64,000 bases of DNA, taken from Luteibacter sp. Lineage in GTDB: Bacteria; Pseudomonadota; Gammaproteobacteria; Xanthomonadales; Rhodanobacteraceae. This document shows positions 41,455 to 52,365 of this stretch, piece by piece. Below the pieces are notes generated by a model that did not search any database, had not been told where the DNA came from, and worked only from the letters and a program-made list of their open reading frames with translations. How positions within the stretch are numbered: the stretch's first letter is position 1; the number at the start of each line of letters is the position of its first letter. The translations under genes and the position numbers were made by a program. The stretch spans positions 1 to 64,000 of the forward strand of contig NZ_WNDO01000026.1 of NCBI RefSeq assembly GCF_009912395.1, given 5' to 3'.

Positions 41455-43479
41455 ATGAACCTGCCGACGGCATCCGACTGGCTTTATTCGGGGAAGGCCT
41501 TCCTCGCGGCCGTGCTCGCGTTCTATATCGCGCTGCTGATTTCCCTGCCGAACCCGTACTGGTCGTTCGCGACGGTGTACATCGTGTCGCATCCGCTGAC
41601 TGGCGCCACGCGGTCGAAGGCCGCGTATCGGGCCATGGGCACGTTGATCGGCGCGGCGATGGCGCTGGCGATCGTACCGACCTTCGCGTCCAGCCCGATG
41701 ATGCTGGTGCTCGCGGTGGGTATCTGGAGCGCAGTGGCGCTTTACCTTGCGCTGCTCGACAACAAACCGAGCACGTACATCTTCCTGCTCGCCTCGTACA
41801 CCACGCCAATGATCGCCGTGCCCTCGATCCTGGCGCCGGGTAACGTGTTCGATCTGGCCGTGGCGCGTTCGGAGGAGATCCTCCTGGGCATCGTCTGCGC
41901 GAGCGTGGTGAGCACGGTGCTGTTTCCGAGCCGCGTCTCGCCCGTGTTCGGCGAACGCCTCGCCACGTTGATGAACGACGCGGCCCACTGGGTGGCATGG
42001 CGACTGGCCGATCCGAAGCGCCGCGGTCGACCGACCCTTCGCCTGCTCAGCGACATCACCGCGCTCGACGGCCTCATCACCCATCTCGCCTACGATGCGT
42101 CGCGCAAGGCGCAGACGGAGGAGGCGCGGCAGATCCGTTTCCGCATGACGATGCTGGTACCCCAGGTCGCGTCGCTGGGCGATGCCATCCGCGCGATGCC
42201 CGAGTGTGACGACGCACGACGTTGCCGTGCCGTCCTCGACGAGGTGCTGGCCTGGGTCGGCGAGGGCGCCGATGCCACGCCGGAGCAGGGCGATCGTCTG
42301 CGCCTCGCCATCGCCGATCTACGTGCTGGGTTGGGTACGCCGACGCTGGAGACACTGGCGCTCGCCAATGCGGTGGATCGCTTCGGTGATGTTGTCGACC
42401 TCTGGCAGGACTGCGCGGCCCTGCGCATCGCCTTCGGGCGACCCGAGCATGCGCCGACACCACTGGCCTATCGCGCCGTGATGCCCGATGGCCGTCGCCA
42501 TTACGACCATGTGCTGATGGCACATGCCGCCATCGCACCCGCGATGGCCTTCGTGCTCGCCGGCTGGGCATGGCTCTACAGCGGTTGGCCGGGTGGCGGT
42601 GGTGGCGTGGTCATGGTGGCGGTCGCCACCGCCTTCTTCGCGGCCTCCGACACGCCTGCGCCGCTGGTCGGGCGGTTCCTGTTGTGGGAGGCGATCAGCG
42701 TCGCCGTGGCCCTGGTGTATGTGTTCTACATCCTGCCGCAGGTCACCACGTTCACTGGTGTGGCGTTGGCGCTGGCGCCGCCGCTGATCGTCGTCGGCCT
42801 GTATACGGGGCGACCCTCGTTCAACATGGGCGTGCTGTTGCTGACCTCGCAGAGCATCAGCGACATGGTCTTGCGCAACAGTTCTGCCGCCGACTTCGAG
42901 GTGTTCGCGAATTCCAGCCTGGGCATCATCCTGGGCCTGATCTTCGCCGTGGCATGGAGCGCCGTCGCGCGCCCCTTCGGCGTGGAGATCGCGGCGCGTC
43001 GCCTGGCCCGCGCCAACTGGCGCGACCAGCGCCGGCTCGCCAGGCGTGATCGCTCCCCAGCGTCGCGCGCGGCGCTGTCCGCGATGATCGACCGCACCGC
43101 CCAATGGCTGCCGCGACTTGCGTTGCTCTCCGGCGCTGGACCGTTGAATCTCGATGCGCTGCGTGACCTGCGTGTCTGCGTGGCGTTGATCGAACTGCGC
43201 CATCGCGTCACCGCCCATCCGCGCATGACCGCTGCGGTGGATCGTGTGCTCGATGCGAGCGCGACGTACTTCGACGACTGCATCGACGAACACGCCGCGC
43301 TCCTGCCTCCGCGCGAGCTGCTGGCCGCGATCGACGATGGCATGCGGGCCGTCTTGGACGATGCGCCCGGCGTGGCTTCCACCCTCCTGCGTTACCGACT
43401 CGCGTTGCTGGCGCTGCCGCCGGCGGCGCCCAAATCCCCCGTTCCCTCCGACCAACCCCTGACCGTCATCCCCCAGTGA
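41455..43479 (+). CDS. FUSC/AaeB-like efflux pump protein
   Basis: The 674-residue inner-membrane protein belongs to the FUSC (fusaric acid resistance / AaeB) family. It has two clusters of transmembrane helices, an N-terminal one (GKAFLAAVLAFYIALLISLPNPYWSF) and a second near residues 350-490 (TFTGVALALAPPLIVVGLYT), each followed by soluble parts. With the HlyD and OMF proteins it should form a tripartite pump for aromatic acids such as fusaric or p-hydroxybenzoic acid. Its stop overlaps the DUF1656 start by four bases. Confidence 0.88.
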   Translation: MNLPTASDWLYSGKAFLAAVLAFYIALLISLPNPYWSFATVYIVSHPLTGATRSKAAYRAMGTLIGAAMALAIVPTFASSPMMLVLAVGIWSAVALYLALLDNKPSTYIFLLASYTTPMIAVPSILAPGNVFDLAVARSEEILLGIVCASVVSTVLFPSRVSPVFGERLATLMNDAAHWVAWRLADPKRRGRPTLRLLSDITALDGLITHLAYDASRKAQTEEARQIRFRMTMLVPQVASLGDAIRAMPECDDARRCRAVLDEVLAWVGEGADATPEQGDRLRLAIADLRAGLGTPTLETLALANAVDRFGDVVDLWQDCAALRIAFGRPEHAPTPLAYRAVMPDGRRHYDHVLMAHAAIAPAMAFVLAGWAWLYSGWPGGGGGVVMVAVATAFFAASDTPAPLVGRFLLWEAISVAVALVYVFYILPQVTTFTGVALALAPPLIVVGLYTGRPSFNMGVLLLTSQSISDMVLRNSSAADFEVFANSSLGIILGLIFAVAWSAVARPFGVEIAARRLARANWRDQRRLARRDRSPASRAALSAMIDRTAQWLPRLALLSGAGPLNLDALRDLRVCVALIELRHRVTAHPRMTAAVDRVLDASATYFDDCIDEHAALLPPRELLAAIDDGMRAVLDDAPGVASTLLRYRLALLALPPAAPKSPVPSDQPLTVIPQ

Positions 43480-43697
43480 ACACCTCAATCTACGGTGAGT
43501 TCAGCCTGCACGGCGTCTACTTGCCCACGCTCCTGGCCCTGATGGGCCTGGCCTACGTGCTCAAGACCGGCGTCCGTTTCGTCCTTGGCAAGACCCGCTT
43601 CTACGCATGGGTCTGGCATCCGGCGCTATTCAATTTCGCGGTCTATGTGCTCGCCCTTACCGGCGTGATGGCGTACACCTCGGGAGCGCCGCGATGA
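43476..43697 (+). CDS. DUF1656 small membrane protein (AaeX-like)
   Basis: The 73-residue protein has two hydrophobic segments (YLPTLLALMGLAYVLKTGV and FNFAVYVLALTGVMAYTS). Small proteins of this kind (AaeX) regularly accompany AaeA/AaeB pumps. The GTG start at 43476 overlaps the FUSC stop, and its own stop overlaps the next ATG (ATGA), so it is translationally coupled to both neighbours. Its role in the pump is unknown. Confidence 0.85.
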   Translation: MNTSIYGEFSLHGVYLPTLLALMGLAYVLKTGVRFVLGKTRFYAWVWHPALFNFAVYVLALTGVMAYTSGAPR

Positions 43698-44584
43698 GCC
43701 GTTTCCTTCGCAAGACCGGTCCGATGGCCGTGACCGGCATGGTTGTCGCCGTGGCGCTGGTCGCGGGGTGGCACATGTGGCGCCGCTACGACGACGTGCC
43801 GTGGACGCGTGACGCGCATATCCGTGCGGATGTCGTCCAGGTGGCGCCGGACGTGTCCGGCTGGGTCTCCGAGGTCTACGTGCACGACAACCAGCACGTA
43901 AAGCAGGGCGAGCCGCTGTTCGTCGTCGACCGTGCTCGCTTCGAACTGGCCGTGCGTCGCGCGGATGCCGCGGTGGAAGAGCAGCGCGCGGTGGTGGATC
44001 AACTGCGTCGCGAGGCGGCGCGCAATCGCGAGCTGAGCGACCTCGTCGCGCGTGAGGCGGCAGAGCAGGTCACCGCGAAACTCGCGGCGGGCGAAGCACG
44101 TCTGCATGCCGACGAAGCGGCGGCGGACAGCGCCCGGCTGGATCTCGAACGCACCGTGGTGAAGGCACCCGTCGATGGCATCCTGAATGATCGCGTGGTG
44201 CGCGTGGGTGACTACATGACCGCGGGGCATGCACCATTCGCGATGGTCGATGCCCATTCGTTTCATGTGGATGGCTACTTCGAGGAAACGCGTCTGCATG
44301 GCGTCAAACCGGGACAGTCGGTGACCATTCACGTGATGGGCGAGCCGGACGATCTGCACGGTACGGTGCAGAGCGTCGCCGCCGGCATCGCGGATCGCGA
44401 GCGCGCGGCCGGTCCGCACGAATTACCCGACATCAATCCCACGTTTAACTGGGTACGTCTCGCCCAGCGCATCCCGGTACGGATCAGCATCGACCATGCG
44501 TCCGACGACCTGCTGCTGATCGCGGGCCGCACGGCGACCGTCACCATCCGCACCGACAGCACGAAGACGGCGTCGCGTTCATGA
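43694..44584 (+). CDS. HlyD-family membrane-fusion protein (AaeA-like)
   Basis: The 296-residue adaptor has one N-terminal anchor helix (GMVVAVALVAGWHMW), a biotinyl-lipoyl-like half (QVAPDVSGWVSEVYVHDNQHVKQGEPLF), a coiled-coil hairpin (about 95-160) and the mirror half (VKAPVDGILNDRVVRVGDYM). It links the FUSC pump with the outer-membrane factor in the periplasm. ATG 43694 overlaps the DUF1656 stop; the stop overlaps the outer-membrane gene by four bases. Confidence 0.9.
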   Translation: MSRFLRKTGPMAVTGMVVAVALVAGWHMWRRYDDVPWTRDAHIRADVVQVAPDVSGWVSEVYVHDNQHVKQGEPLFVVDRARFELAVRRADAAVEEQRAVVDQLRREAARNRELSDLVAREAAEQVTAKLAAGEARLHADEAAADSARLDLERTVVKAPVDGILNDRVVRVGDYMTAGHAPFAMVDAHSFHVDGYFEETRLHGVKPGQSVTIHVMGEPDDLHGTVQSVAAGIADRERAAGPHELPDINPTFNWVRLAQRIPVRISIDHASDDLLLIAGRTATVTIRTDSTKTASRS

Positions 44585-45996
44585 ATCGCCTTGCCTGCCT
44601 GGTGGGTGCGATGACGGCCATGCTGGCCGGTTGTGCGAGCGTCGGTCCGGATTACAAACTGCCGGACGAAGCCATGGTCAACGACTCGCGCGCCAATGGC
44701 GCGTTCGTCGATACGGACGCGAGCGCCGTGGATGGTTCCCATACGGCACGCGACGACTGGTGGAAGCTGTACGACGATCCTGTGCTCGATGGCCTCGTAA
44801 GCCAGGCGCTGTCGGCCAACATCGCCCTGCGTGCCGCCGATGCGAACCTGCGTCGGGCGTATACCGCGCTGGATATCGCAGACGACGAGGGCGGGTTTTC
44901 ATCCGAGGCCTCGGCCAGCGTGAGTCGTGCGCAGATCTCGGCGGAATCGCTGCTGCACACCGAGAAGCTGCCCGTATACAACCTCGCGGTCGGCGGTGTG
45001 CAGGCGTCTTACGAGTTCGACCTGTTCGGCAAGCTGCGGCGGGGGGCGGAAGCCGCCTCAGCCGACGCCGAAGCCGTGAAGGCTGCGCGCGACCTTGTTC
45101 GTATCACCGTGGCGGCGCGAACCGCCGAGAGCTACATCGGGATGTGCGACGCGTCGCATGATATCGATGTCGCCGAGCGTACGGTCGGTATCCAGGAGGG
45201 GGCGGCCAACGTCGCACAGCGCATGTTCGCTGCAGGCCTGGGCAACAAGCTCGATGTGACGCGTGCTGCAACCCAGGTGGATCTCGCGCGAGCGGCATTG
45301 CCGCCGCTGCGCAAGCGTCGCGATTCGGCGGAGTACGCGCTTGCCGCGTTGTTGGGTCATACACCGGGCGATATCCCCGATGCCGCGAAGTCCTGCCATC
45401 GCGCGCCCACGATCGACAAGCCGATTCCGGTCGGCGACGGCATGGCCTTGCTGCGTCGGCGGCCGGACATCCGCGCCGCCGAACGTCGTCTCGCCGCCGC
45501 GACGGCGCGCATCGGCGTCGCGATCGGCGATATGTATCCGACGGTCAGCCTCGGCGCGGGCCTGGGCACCAATGGCCTGATGGACGACTACGCCAAGGCG
45601 CCAGCACATTACTGGTCGCTGGGGCCTTTGATCAGCTGGTCCATTCCGGATCATTCGTCGAAGCTGCGCGTGCAGCTGGCGCGCGATGGCGCGGATGTCG
45701 CGCTGGCGAACTTAGACGAGACCGTCCTGCAGGCGTTGAAGGAAACGCAGACGGCGCTCAGCACGTATACGCATGCGCTGGACCGCGAGGACACGTTGCG
45801 CCAGGCCTTCGACGAGGCGACGACCGCCTCCGCGCAGGCGCGCGAGCTTTATAGAAATGGGCGCACGCCTTACCTCAGCGCGCTGGACGCGGAACGTTCG
45901 CGCGTGGCCGCCGAAGCCGCATTGACCGATGCAGAATCCAGCGTGTCCGAATCCCGCGTACGGTTGTTCCTGGCGCTGGGTGGTGGTTGGCAGTAG
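44581..45996 (+). CDS. NodT-family outer-membrane efflux lipoprotein
   Basis: The 471-residue protein has a lipoprotein signal (CLVGAMTAMLAGC) and the repeated outer-membrane-factor fold: DPVLDGLVSQALSANIALRAADANL, then AAARTAESYIG and LLRRRPDIRAAERRLAAATARIGVAIGDMYP. It forms the trimeric exit channel for the FUSC/HlyD pump. It is the last gene of the operon; no clear terminator follows, but an LysR gene converges from 46046. Confidence 0.92.
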   Translation: MNRLACLVGAMTAMLAGCASVGPDYKLPDEAMVNDSRANGAFVDTDASAVDGSHTARDDWWKLYDDPVLDGLVSQALSANIALRAADANLRRAYTALDIADDEGGFSSEASASVSRAQISAESLLHTEKLPVYNLAVGGVQASYEFDLFGKLRRGAEAASADAEAVKAARDLVRITVAARTAESYIGMCDASHDIDVAERTVGIQEGAANVAQRMFAAGLGNKLDVTRAATQVDLARAALPPLRKRRDSAEYALAALLGHTPGDIPDAAKSCHRAPTIDKPIPVGDGMALLRRRPDIRAAERRLAAATARIGVAIGDMYPTVSLGAGLGTNGLMDDYAKAPAHYWSLGPLISWSIPDHSSKLRVQLARDGADVALANLDETVLQALKETQTALSTYTHALDREDTLRQAFDEATTASAQARELYRNGRTPYLSALDAERSRVAAEAALTDAESSVSESRVRLFLALGGGWQ

Positions 45997-46045
45997 GCTC
46001 CGGCGTCGACGGCCGCGACGCCTGCCAGGTTGGCGCCCTGAGCTT

Positions 46046-46951
46046 CTAGCCGATATCGACCCGCTCGGCGAGGAAATCGAGGAAGACACGCACGCGTGGC
46101 GGGACGTATCCACCCTGGCCGATGTAGACGGCGTGCACTTCCTCGAGATCGCCGGGGTTGCAGTCTTCCAGCACGGCGATCAAGCGACCGGCGGCGATGT
46201 CGTCGCGCACCTGGAACGCGGCCAGGCGGGCGAGACCCAGGCCGGCCAGGGCGAGTCGTCGCAGCGCTTCGCCGTCGCTGGCCTGCGCGTTTCCTTCCGG
46301 CGGCAGGGTGGTGTCCTCACCGCGATATCGCAGCGGCCAGCCCGAACGCGACCGTGTGTAGTTGAAGCCGAGGCGATTGTGCGCGAGCAGTGCCGCAGGC
46401 GTGTCGGGGACACCGTGGCGGTGGAGATAGTGCGGTGAGCCGACGATCATCATCCGCGTGCTGCCGAGTCGACGGGCCACGAGGCTCGAATCCTTGAGCG
46501 GTCCCGCGCGCACGGCCACGTCGGCGCGTTGTTCGAGGATGTCCACCACTTCGTCGGTGAGCACGATATCCAGGCTTACGCCGGGATGGCGCTCCAGGAA
46601 CTCTGGCACCAGGGGTAGCAGGAAATGATGGCCGAAGGGGACGTTGGCATTGATGCGCAGGCGTCCCTGCGGAGTCGCTTGGTCGCCTGCGCCACGCTCG
46701 GCGTCGTCCAGGTCCGCGAGGATGCGGACACCGCGTTCGTAAAGCGCGCAGCCTTCGGGGGTCAGCTGGAGTTGCCGGGTCGAACGGTTCACCAGCCGTG
46801 CGCCCAGACGCTGCTCCATGCGCGCGACGAGCTTGCTGACCGCCGAGGGCGTCATGCCGAAGGCCCGGGCGGCGGCGGAAAAGCCACCGAGCTCGATGAC
46901 CCGCACGAACACTTCCAGCTCGCCCGATCGATTGACTTCCAGACGCGCCAC
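46046..46951 (-). CDS. LysR-family transcriptional regulator
   Basis: The 301-residue protein has the LysR helix-turn-helix (GGFSAAARAFGMTPSAVSKLVARMEQRLG) at the N-terminus and a substrate-binding domain ending PPRVRVFLDFLAERV. It is the typical CrgA-like, QseA-like regulator of the group that acts on divergent genes. It is divergent from the SGNH hydrolase (gap about 110 bases), which is its probable target. It converges with the efflux operon. Confidence 0.88.
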   Translation of the reverse strand: MARLEVNRSGELEVFVRVIELGGFSAAARAFGMTPSAVSKLVARMEQRLGARLVNRSTRQLQLTPEGCALYERGVRILADLDDAERGAGDQATPQGRLRINANVPFGHHFLLPLVPEFLERHPGVSLDIVLTDEVVDILEQRADVAVRAGPLKDSSLVARRLGSTRMMIVGSPHYLHRHGVPDTPAALLAHNRLGFNYTRSRSGWPLRYRGEDTTLPPEGNAQASDGEALRRLALAGLGLARLAAFQVRDDIAAGRLIAVLEDCNPGDLEEVHAVYIGQGGYVPPRVRVFLDFLAERVDIG

Positions 46952-47061
46952 GCGTTGCTCCTTGGTGAATTCATTTCACAAATGCTGTGCCTTCGGCCAG
47001 TCTAGTTGAAAGTGAGCCATGAACCCATGATGGGTGGAAGATCGGTCATGAGCCCTTGGAT

Positions 47062-48318
47062 ATGAGCAAGCACGTCCTTTCCCGTTTGTCCACCCTGGCC
47101 CTGTTCTTCACCGCGCCTGCGATGGCGGCCGGGCCCGCGTGGGTGGCGACGTGGCAGGCCAGTCCGCAGCCGGTGTGGGGCACGGAGTTTCCGTTTCCCA
47201 CGTATCTTCCGGGTAGCCTCGACAACCGGACGATTCGTCAGGTGGCGCGTGTGAGTCTCGGCGGGACGCGTCTGCGAATCGTGCTGTCGAACACGTACGG
47301 CGGACAGCCGGTGCGCGTCGGCAAGGCGACCGTCGCGATACCGGGGGCGAAGGGTGCCGTGGTGGCCGATAGTCTTCGCGTCGTCACGTTTGGCGGAAGC
47401 GCCGAGACGAGCCTTCCGCCCGGCGCCTCCCTGGTCAGCAATCCCATCGCGCTCACGTTGCCGGCGTTGTCGCAAGTCGCAGTCAGCGTCTATCTACCGG
47501 AGGCGACGCCGGTGACGGGCTTCCATTGGGATGGCAAGCAGACGGCATGGATCGCCCAGGGCGACCAGGTCGCGGCATCCGGGCTGCATGACGCGACGGA
47601 AACGACGGCCCGCCCGTTGCTCTCGGGTATCCAGGTCGAGACGATCAGTACGCCAAGAGCCGTAGTGGTACTGGGCGACTCCATCACGGACGGCGCGAGC
47701 GCCAGTCTCGACAAGGATCGTCGCTGGCCGGATTTTTTGGCTGCGCGTTTTGCGCCGCGCGGGATCGCTGTCGTCAACGCGGGCATTTCCGGCGGCCGCT
47801 TGCTCAGCGATGGGATGGGCGTCAACGCGCTTGCCCGCCTCGATCGCGACGTGTTCGCTCAGCCGGGTGTGCGCGACCTCGTCGTGATGATCGGCATCAA
47901 CGACATCGCATGGCCCGGCACGATCTTCGCGCGAGGGGAGCGTCGGCCGACGCTGGAAGCACTGCAAGCTGGCTACCGCCAACTGGTCGCGCAAGCGCAT
48001 CTTCACGGTATCCGCGTGACCGGCGCCACGCTCACGCCTTTCGAAGGCGCGCTACCCGGTACACCGATGGCCGACTACTACGACGCGGACAAGGATGCAC
48101 TGCGAAAGCGGTTGAATGAATGGATCCGCAAAAGTGATTTGTTCGATGCCGTGATCGACTTCGATGCGTTGCTTCGCGATCCTAGCCATCCCGACCATCT
48201 TCGCGATATCTATGATTCGGGAGACCATCTCCATCCCGGCGACGAAGGGAACAAGGCCATGGCGAACGCGGTGAATGTCGAAGGCTTTCTGAAAAACGTA
48301 GGTTCCTTAGCGCGATGA
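47062..48318 (+). CDS. Exported SGNH/GDSL-family hydrolase
   Basis: A signal peptide (LSRLSTLALFFTAPAMA) precedes a long N-terminal region and an SGNH hydrolase with block I VVLGDSITDGASAS (Ser about 207), block II NAGISGGRLLSD, block III GINDIA and block V DSGDHLHPGDEGNKAMA with the catalytic Asp and His. Such enzymes are esterases on sugar esters, lipids or polysaccharides. ATG 47062 is preferred; 47056 is an alternative. It is divergent from the LysR gene. Confidence 0.87.
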   Translation: MSKHVLSRLSTLALFFTAPAMAAGPAWVATWQASPQPVWGTEFPFPTYLPGSLDNRTIRQVARVSLGGTRLRIVLSNTYGGQPVRVGKATVAIPGAKGAVVADSLRVVTFGGSAETSLPPGASLVSNPIALTLPALSQVAVSVYLPEATPVTGFHWDGKQTAWIAQGDQVAASGLHDATETTARPLLSGIQVETISTPRAVVVLGDSITDGASASLDKDRRWPDFLAARFAPRGIAVVNAGISGGRLLSDGMGVNALARLDRDVFAQPGVRDLVVMIGINDIAWPGTIFARGERRPTLEALQAGYRQLVAQAHLHGIRVTGATLTPFEGALPGTPMADYYDADKDALRKRLNEWIRKSDLFDAVIDFDALLRDPSHPDHLRDIYDSGDHLHPGDEGNKAMANAVNVEGFLKNVGSLAR

Positions 48319-48329
48319 CCTTAAGTTCC

Positions 48330-48617
48330 GTCGTTCCAGCGAACGCTGGAACCCAGCGCGGGGCGATCTGTTATCGCGTCGCGACCTCCTACGCAAAAGC
48401 CGATGCGACGCCCCCGCGGTGCTGGTGAACTGAGGCGCTGGGTTCCTGTTTTCACAGGAACGACGAGCTGGCGAACCGTCGTTCCAGCGCACGCTGGAAC
48501 CCAGCGCGGGGCAATCGGTTATCGCGTCGAGTCCTCCTACGCAAAGGCCGATGCGACGTTCTCGCGGTGCTGGTGAACCGGGGCGCTGGGTTCCTGTTTT
48601 CACAGGAACGACGAGCT
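48330..48617. repeat. Two tandem copies of a 148-bp palindromic intergenic repeat
   Basis: Copies begin with GTCGTTCCAGCG at 48330 and 48478. Each starts with an inverted half-site (GTTCCAGCG..CGCTGGAACCC), has a middle containing TCCTACGCAAA.GCCGATGCGAC, and ends GCGCTGGGTTCCTGTTTTC and ACAGGAACGACGAGCTGG. The arms can pair, so each copy can form a long hairpin. The copies differ at scattered positions. They fill most of the 396-base gap, and no gene is seen there. Confidence 0.88.
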
Positions 48618-48714
48618 GGAGGTAGCGGCACCCCGCCTATCGTCTTCTCAGCTGCACAGGAACGACAGGGCCGGCGTACACTGCGCGTCCATCGATCACG
48701 TGTCCGGAATCGCC

Positions 48715-49131
48715 ATGTTATTTCGTACCACATGCCTGTGCGGAAAGGTTTCCATCGAACTGCATGGCGAACCTTCCGCCCGCGCGAACTGCCACTGTTC
48801 GTCGTGCCGGGATTTCTACGGCGTGCCGCTTTTCTCGGCGACGGCCTGGCAGGCCGATAACGTACGGATCGACAGCGGTGCGACGCGTTCGTTCAAGCAC
48901 CCCGAAAAGGACATGACCAAGACCTTCTGCGAAAACTGTGGCGAGGTCGTGTTCGGGACGAATCGCCTCGGCATGCGCGTGGTGCCCAATGCCATGGTCG
49001 CCAGAGCCACGGACGGCAGCATCCAGGAACACTGGGCGCCGACCATGCACCTGTTCTATCGCCAGCGCCTGACCGATATCCAGGACAACCTTCCGAAGTA
49101 CCTCGAAGGTTGGGACGGCCCGCTGTTGTAG
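48715..49131 (+). CDS. GFA-family (Gfa-like zinc) protein
   Basis: The 138-residue protein has the GFA zinc pattern: CLCGKVSIELHGE, then CHCSSCRDFYGVPLFSA and CENCGEVVFG. GFA domains are related to glutathione-dependent formaldehyde-activating enzyme, but most members have unknown substrates and would work in the cytoplasm. ATG 48715 is preceded by a GGAA element; a GTG at 48700 is in frame. The TAG stop lies inside a REP palindrome. Confidence 0.85.
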   Translation: MLFRTTCLCGKVSIELHGEPSARANCHCSSCRDFYGVPLFSATAWQADNVRIDSGATRSFKHPEKDMTKTFCENCGEVVFGTNRLGMRVVPNAMVARATDGSIQEHWAPTMHLFYRQRLTDIQDNLPKYLEGWDGPLL

Positions 49132-49194
49132 GAGCGCGCTTGCGCGCGATGCGAGGTATCGGCAGCACCCATCGCGCGCAAGCGCGCTCCTACA
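49127..49194. repeat. REP palindrome after the GFA gene
   Basis: TGTAGGAGCGCGCTTGCGCG and CGCGCAAGCGCGCTCCTACA enclose a 28-base centre unlike the centre at 14867. The first bases include the stop codon of the GFA gene. This is the same palindrome family as at 14867 and 16558. Confidence 0.9.
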
Positions 49195-49219
49195 GGTGTA
49201 GTAGGGGCGTATAAACAAA

Positions 49220-49254
49220 AAAAGCCACCCCGACCATAAGCCGGGGTGGCTTTT
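49220..49254 (-). terminator. Strong rho-independent terminator after katG
   Basis: AAAAGCCACCCCG (49220-49232) pairs fully with CGGGGTGGCTTTT (49242-49254). The A/T ends give U runs on both strands. It lies just downstream of the katG stop and may also end transcripts of the GFA gene. Confidence 0.92.
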
Positions 49255-49265
49255 CAACAACACGC

Positions 49266-51542
<2,277 letters not shown>

Positions 51543-51803
51543 TCACTGGTTTGGCCGGGACGAATGATCGATCGCCGGAGGGACGTGGCTAGGGCACTTC
51601 CCCAGGATCATAAGTAACGTATCACCGTAGAGAAAATTGATTGATTCAATAATGGCAAGAGGCACCGTCTATCGATGTAAGCCCTTGTTGCGGCGCACGA
51701 TGGCACGGGCCTGTCCAGACTACATTGAACGCACCATGTGTCGACTGAAGCATCGTGAGGCAAAATCCCTACGACGACCAAGGTGTGAAATGAGGCGGGT
51801 CTT

Positions 51804-52313
51804 GTGTTTGTGATCATCTCGGGATGTTCAGGAGGCGGCAAGTCGACCCTCATCGCTGAACTTGCGCGTCGGGGACAGGGTGTTGTCGAAGAACCTGCCC
51901 GGTGCATCCTGGCAGAGGACAAACGTAGAGATGGGAATGCCTTGCCCCTGGCAAACGCGCAGGCGTTCGCGCGCCGCACCCTGGCGATGTCGATAGCGGA
52001 TCATAAGGAGGCGCGGGGGCTCACCTTCTTTGATCGAGGTATCGTGGATGCGGCGGTCGCGATGACGGCGTCCGGCGACGAACGCCCGGCGCAGGAGATT
52101 GCGAGTTATCGATACGATCTCGTCGTTCTCGCGCCACCCTGGCCCGAAATCTATGAGAACGACGAAGATCGTCGGCATAGTTTCGAAAAAGCCCTGCGCG
52201 ACTATGAGAGGGTGCGATCCGCCTATGTGAGCGCAGGATACGCACCCATCGTGTTGCCTCGCGCTAGCGTTGCAGATCGTGCGGACTTCCTTCTCACGAA
52301 AGCGCTAGGTTAA
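51804..52313 (+). CDS. P-loop kinase-like ATPase (169 residues)
   Basis: The protein opens with a Walker A loop (ISGCSGGGKSTLIAELAR) and has the pattern of small AAA/kinase-like proteins (VEEPARCILAEDKRR, GLTFFDRGIVDAAVAM, DLVVLAPPWPEIYEND). Similar proteins are annotated as ATP-binding or predicted kinases of unknown substrate. The start is a GTG at 51804, downstream of a GGCGGG ribosome-like site. It is a single gene divergent from katG. Confidence 0.75.
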   Translation: MFVIISGCSGGGKSTLIAELARRGQGVVEEPARCILAEDKRRDGNALPLANAQAFARRTLAMSIADHKEARGLTFFDRGIVDAAVAMTASGDERPAQEIASYRYDLVVLAPPWPEIYENDEDRRHSFEKALRDYERVRSAYVSAGYAPIVLPRASVADRADFLLTKALG

Positions 52314-52365
52314 CGGGGCGGGTGGATGTTTGTAGTCGAAGCGATGGAAAGACCGCGTTGAAGCC

